This document shows positions 59,829 through 64,000 of a stretch of 64,000 nucleotides of DNA, one piece after another. The DNA is from Zhengitettix transpicula. Lineage: Eukaryota; Arthropoda; Insecta; Orthoptera; Tetrigidae. Position 1 is the first letter of the stretch. Each line of letters begins with the position of its first letter. The stretch spans positions 54,121,639-54,185,638 of the forward strand of contig CM073595.1 of the NCBI GenBank assembly GCA_037074705.1, in the 5' to 3' direction. A program made the position numbers and the translations under genes. A model generated the notes under the pieces. The model worked only from the letters and a program-made list of their open reading frames with translations, was not told where the DNA came from and searched no databases.

Positions 59829-62800
59829 AACCTGAAGACTTCCCATCCCCACAATAAATCCCACCTTCAGTCTTCGGAAGTGCGAGGTAAAAGTACCGAA
59901 ACCACGACATACCTTACGTAGGTTTCTCTAAGGTTTTTCCTGCATCACATACAGGCGAATGCCGGCTAGATTCCTTAAACGATAGCCCGGTGGCCACAGT
60001 TAACCCTTGGCTACCTTCTCGCACCCCCCCATTTTCTATCTATCCTACAGAAAAGACGCTACTGATATCAGAGAAGACTCAAAACACCGCAGACTCCGTC
60101 CGTAAAAATCATCTCTCGTGGAGCACAAATCGTAGTAATGTGAGTGGCTCGTTTTAATAACTTGAGTTTATCAATGTAATCGCAGTACTATGCGTACCAA
60201 ATCCTTCCAAAATTAAAAATGTATTGTTATGACGTCGCAGCAATCGTACAGACCACAGGCTACGTTTAGCCTTTCATCGAATTAAGCGCAGCCTATCGGA
60301 AATGAATAAAACAAAACATCGAGGCAACATTAACTCATGCTGATTCTAACAGTCCTATTAGTAGAAATTTTTTTAAATTGATAAAATACGTAGTATATTA
60401 AATATGCTGTATAAATGTAATTCGTAATGCCCACATCATGATAATCTCATAAGCCCGCAACAGACGGATGTCTGCTTAGCATGTGTATTATTTTTCAAAG
60501 ACTATTTCATGGTTTTCTGACGATTTGAAACGTAAGTAGGTCTAGGTGTAGGTTCTTTTATTCTAGGTTACACGTTTCCCGCTTCCGACGCCATCTGTCA
60601 CCTAGCTCTTGAAAACTCAGAATTCGTAACTGGATTTTCCCATTTATTCGTAAGAAGTTGCAAATGATTCAGATCCCTCGTTCAATATCAATGTAAAAAT
60701 TAACCAATTTAATTCAAACAAATAAATTCATAAATTGGACTCTATCCACTCAGGCTCAAATTGCTTCCTAGACTTAAATGATACGTCAATCCACTAACTC
60801 GTCAGACACCCAAAAGCTTAGTATAGCAAATTATTTCAGCTCATTAACTATATCTAAAATGTAATATTGATTACAAATATCTCAATTTCTTGTGGTTTAA
60901 TTTATTTGGTATGGAAGGAAATTGTTCTATATCCAACTATTGTTAAAACTTTAAATTTACACAAATTTGACTCAGGATTTTAAAAAATATATATTACGCT
61001 AGTGTACGGTACACTTGGAATCAATTTAATATCTTTCTATTTTCTCGATGGGCGGTCTGTACCGAAAATTCAAGAAATTCAGAAGGCCAGCAATGAACTA
61101 CATCGTGTTAGAAGTCTCTTACAATGCTCCATATTAGGGCATGAGATTGCTTTTTCTCTACCTGTTATGCATTTGAAGATACTTTTAAAAAGAAACCTTG
61201 ATAACGCATAACTTCAAAAATTAAAATTTACAGTTTGATTTTTCTGATCAGAGGAAACATGCATTATTTCTAGCATTTAAAGGTGGACGTTAATCTTCGG
61301 TGGAATCGTCTTAAATTTAATTCCGTTTGCTATTCCACAAAATTATCAATGCAGCAAGTTGGTCTCAACGTCATTAAATTGGATAATTGTGCATATTTAT
61401 CACTCCGTAACTTATTTTTAAAAACTTCAAATTTCAAAATTTCATCGTCTACATATTAGCGTGTTCTTAATCAACAATGAACTATAAAACGACTAGTACG
61501 TAAGTAAATCTGACATACATCGTCATCATCTTTAACAGAACAATATCCATTGTTCCGGAATAAAACTGTGTATATAAGAAGATACGATTATTTATAACCA
61601 GCATACAAAAGCCTCTAAAACTCTGCTGCAACAATAGGCTTATACCTCTATATACGATTTTATTAATAGCTCTGAATCTAATTACAATCTATTTCCTGCA
61701 ATAGTGCCGAGTCATTTAATTTTCAAAATATGTTAACACTTGAGGTTACTCAACTATTTCATGCTTTCTCGTTTTTATGTATCGACCCTGACTGCGATGT
61801 CGCCATGATCATCTCTCTCTTAAAAGAAGGCTGATATATTGAGTAATGAAGTTAAACAGGTTTTCTTTAACACATTGTTTCTAATTACAATATATCCATA
61901 TTAAGTTGCTGTACACTTTTGTATTGAAATATATGTGGTATACTAATGCATGTAAGTTCCTAATACTATTTCCTGGACATTTTTATTTCTTTTTCAGTTA
62001 ACGTATTTTTTAGCATATATGAATAAGAATTCAACTATCCGAAAACATTTATTGTGTGTCCTATTTCTGTAATCTATTTTCTCATTCAGGTAATATGTAA
62101 ATCATAATTGACTTAAATATTTAATCTAAATGATTTTCACAATTATATAATTCATAAATATATTTTTATATTTTCAATCAATGTATATTTTCTCTCCTAT
62201 TTCAATATAAAACTAACAGAACCAATAAATCCCATTTATTTGTTAGAAGTTCATGTCTCCTCCACCATTTTTTGTATTTATTTTTAGGCATCTAAGTAAA
62301 TATCTCGAAGAAAGTTCCCCGTCCTCAATTCCACGGCTGTGAAGTTAATAACAGGGTTCAACATATATGGTATGTCGAAGACCTGTGCACCCTAAATCAT
62401 ACTACGAAGGCACCCGTAAAGGTAACTGGAAATAAATTCAATTCTTTACAATTTCTTTGTACTTGAGAATTCAGGAATTTATTAGACAAAATAAAATTTT
62501 GGTTCACAAGTCATTATAAACCATTTGTTTCCAAATTTAATCACAAGAGGATAACATAAATGTATATAAATATATATGTATATAGATATCCTAAGTTTCG
62601 ATTATGCTCTCATACTCGTTCGTACACATGCCACAAAAAAGTTACAAATTATATACCACTTTGAAGTATATTTTAATTATGGAAATTGCTTCATAATCGA
62701 ACGTGATAACATATTTATCGCTGCTTCACTATTGTACGAAACCTTGAATTTAAACGTAGTCATTCATTCCTTAATACTAGAACGATGTGATTTCAAACAA

Positions 62801-63860
62801 TCAAATTCTAACCAAATGTCTTAATAAAATACTGTGTATGCACGTACATATAATTAAACCATTAACGCGATTTCCACACGATTATTTAGACGTTTGGAAC
62901 AGATATGTCATTTCAAAAAATAGCGTGTACATCAAGTTCTTTTAAGTGAACAAAAAACGTAATAGCTCACGATGTCTTTTAGCATCTCCCACAGCAGACT
63001 AATTTATGAAGACTGATGAATGTGCTGACTGAAAATATAATGAACAAATATTTGAGTTTGCAATAGCATTGTGGAGTTTGTTTGAATTCCTAAAATCACC
63101 ATGCACAGAATTAAACAATTTTCAAATGATATCAACATTATGCTATTCTATAACATCGAGCAGAGAATGTTATTGCAAATAATAGAACATATATTTATAT
63201 GGATGGCATGTTGACTGGAAGCTTTATCCATAGTCAAGATTACAATTCACAAAAATTTGGCTACATATACCATCAGTACGAAGAAAAATTCTTAACTGTT
63301 CTGCTCTTCGTGCTGGTAAATTATATACTATAACTACCTCAACAGGATATACATCAGTAATACAAAAATACCAAAGTTTTTTTAAAAAAAATGTAAGACT
63401 CCGATACAATAGCATCATTATGTAAATGTCAAAGCATTATAAAATGTAGGATACTAAATTTTATTTTAATGAAAATTAATACAAATTCAATTTTGAAAAA
63501 TGTAAATATATCACAATTAAAAATAATTGACACAAACATTAGTAAACCTGTGATAAAATGACAATAATTCCTACAGCAATCTGAATATGTACACAGTTCA
63601 ATTGTGCACTACTAAAACTAGTCAGGCTCAAGATTTTCGTTTCCATTAGCTTGTGTAATGACTGAATTATACCTTTAAAATAAATAAATTCATTATTAAT
63701 AACTTCAAGAACAATGTATGTAGCCTTATACTATTTTATTTTACTTTGCTTTGCTTGCTAAACAAATAAAGTCCCGGGGAACACATACGAGAGTAATCGA
63801 CTTCTAGCAAAATATGTCCATTAAATTTTCCATGATCAAAATTCGTAAGATTTATAAGCC
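59829..63860. other. Mixed to AT-rich DNA, nothing recognised
   Basis: About 4 kb with no convincing frame (maximum 82 codons), no repeat family and no RNA gene. A somewhat GC-richer part lies at 59830-60130, with a short C run near 60028. A TATATATGTATATA-type run lies near 62561-62583. Confidence 0.5.
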
Positions 63861-64000
63861 GACCTCCTGTGGTGTACAGGTCAACGTGACTGCCTGACAT
63901 CAGAGAGATCCTCCGTTTGAATCCTGGCTAGGACATAAATGTTGTGTGCGTATGTTTTAATACTGAGAAACCCCCACTCGTTAATTCCCCAACAAAGAAA
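63861..64000 (+). mobile_element. tRNA-derived SINE, cut by the window end
   Basis: GACCTCCTGTGGTGTACAGGTC resembles an A-box region and CGTTTGAATCC (63914-63924) a B box. The 5' wording matches the SINE at 45033. An ACTGAGAAACCCCC segment near 63962 resembles the AACCTCTGGGAAACC part of that copy. The 3' end lies outside the window. Confidence 0.55.

Overview
The window is A+T-rich, gene-poor eukaryotic DNA with the repeat content of an arthropod, most likely insect, nuclear genome. The signs are Helitron ends (TC...CTAG with a GC-rich 3' hairpin), LINE 3' fragments, tRNA-derived SINE heads, hammerhead-ribozyme-like motifs of the kind found in Penelope-like elements, (TA)n microsatellites and isolated CpG-rich islands in long AT-rich stretches. 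I found no intact protein-coding gene, no rRNA and no functional tRNA. I cannot name the species or order from sequence alone. There is no sign of bacterial operons, phage or CRISPR.

Layout. 1-25 kb is mostly unique-looking AT-rich DNA. It holds a divergent pair of hammerhead-like arms (150-460), a three-copy 165-bp tandem repeat (4252-4747), inverted copies of a Helitron 3' end (8.9 and 12.6 kb), and GC/CpG-rich patches at 5.1-5.7, 8.3-8.5, 14.2-15.0, 17.1-17.7 and 19.2-19.5 kb. 25-29 kb has a complete-looking 726-bp non-autonomous Helitron, two SINE fragments and a LINE C-terminal scrap. 31.5-34.1 kb has a second divergent hammerhead-like pair, a perfect 14-bp-stem hairpin, a 5'-truncated LINE copy and another hammerhead-like motif. 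A GC-rich patch and an AT-only minisatellite follow at 34.2-35.0 kb. 37.5-44 kb is unique-looking, with three GC-rich islands; one, at 39.3-40.1 kb, carries a strong G-quadruplex motif.

46.7-55.0 kb is the most structured part: about 8.3 kb of related Helitrons joined head to tail. It includes a nine-unit array of an exactly 281-bp repeat with an 843-bp higher-order period, a second set of three ~300-bp repeats, and a ~1.9-kb insertion bounded by ~150-bp direct repeats. A reversed 644-bp Helitron lies at 57.3-57.9 kb. A second copy of the same LINE 3' end lies on the minus strand at 58.5-59.4 kb, with two same-strand hammerhead-like motifs upstream of it. The window ends in a SINE.

No set of genes works together here. 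The biology visible is transposon-driven: rolling-circle elements that amplify tandem repeats, and ribozyme-bearing retroelement remnants in divergent pairs. The CpG-rich islands may be regulatory DNA of a neighbouring gene outside the window; that is inference. All comparisons were made by eye, so repeat borders are approximate except where terminal motifs fix them.
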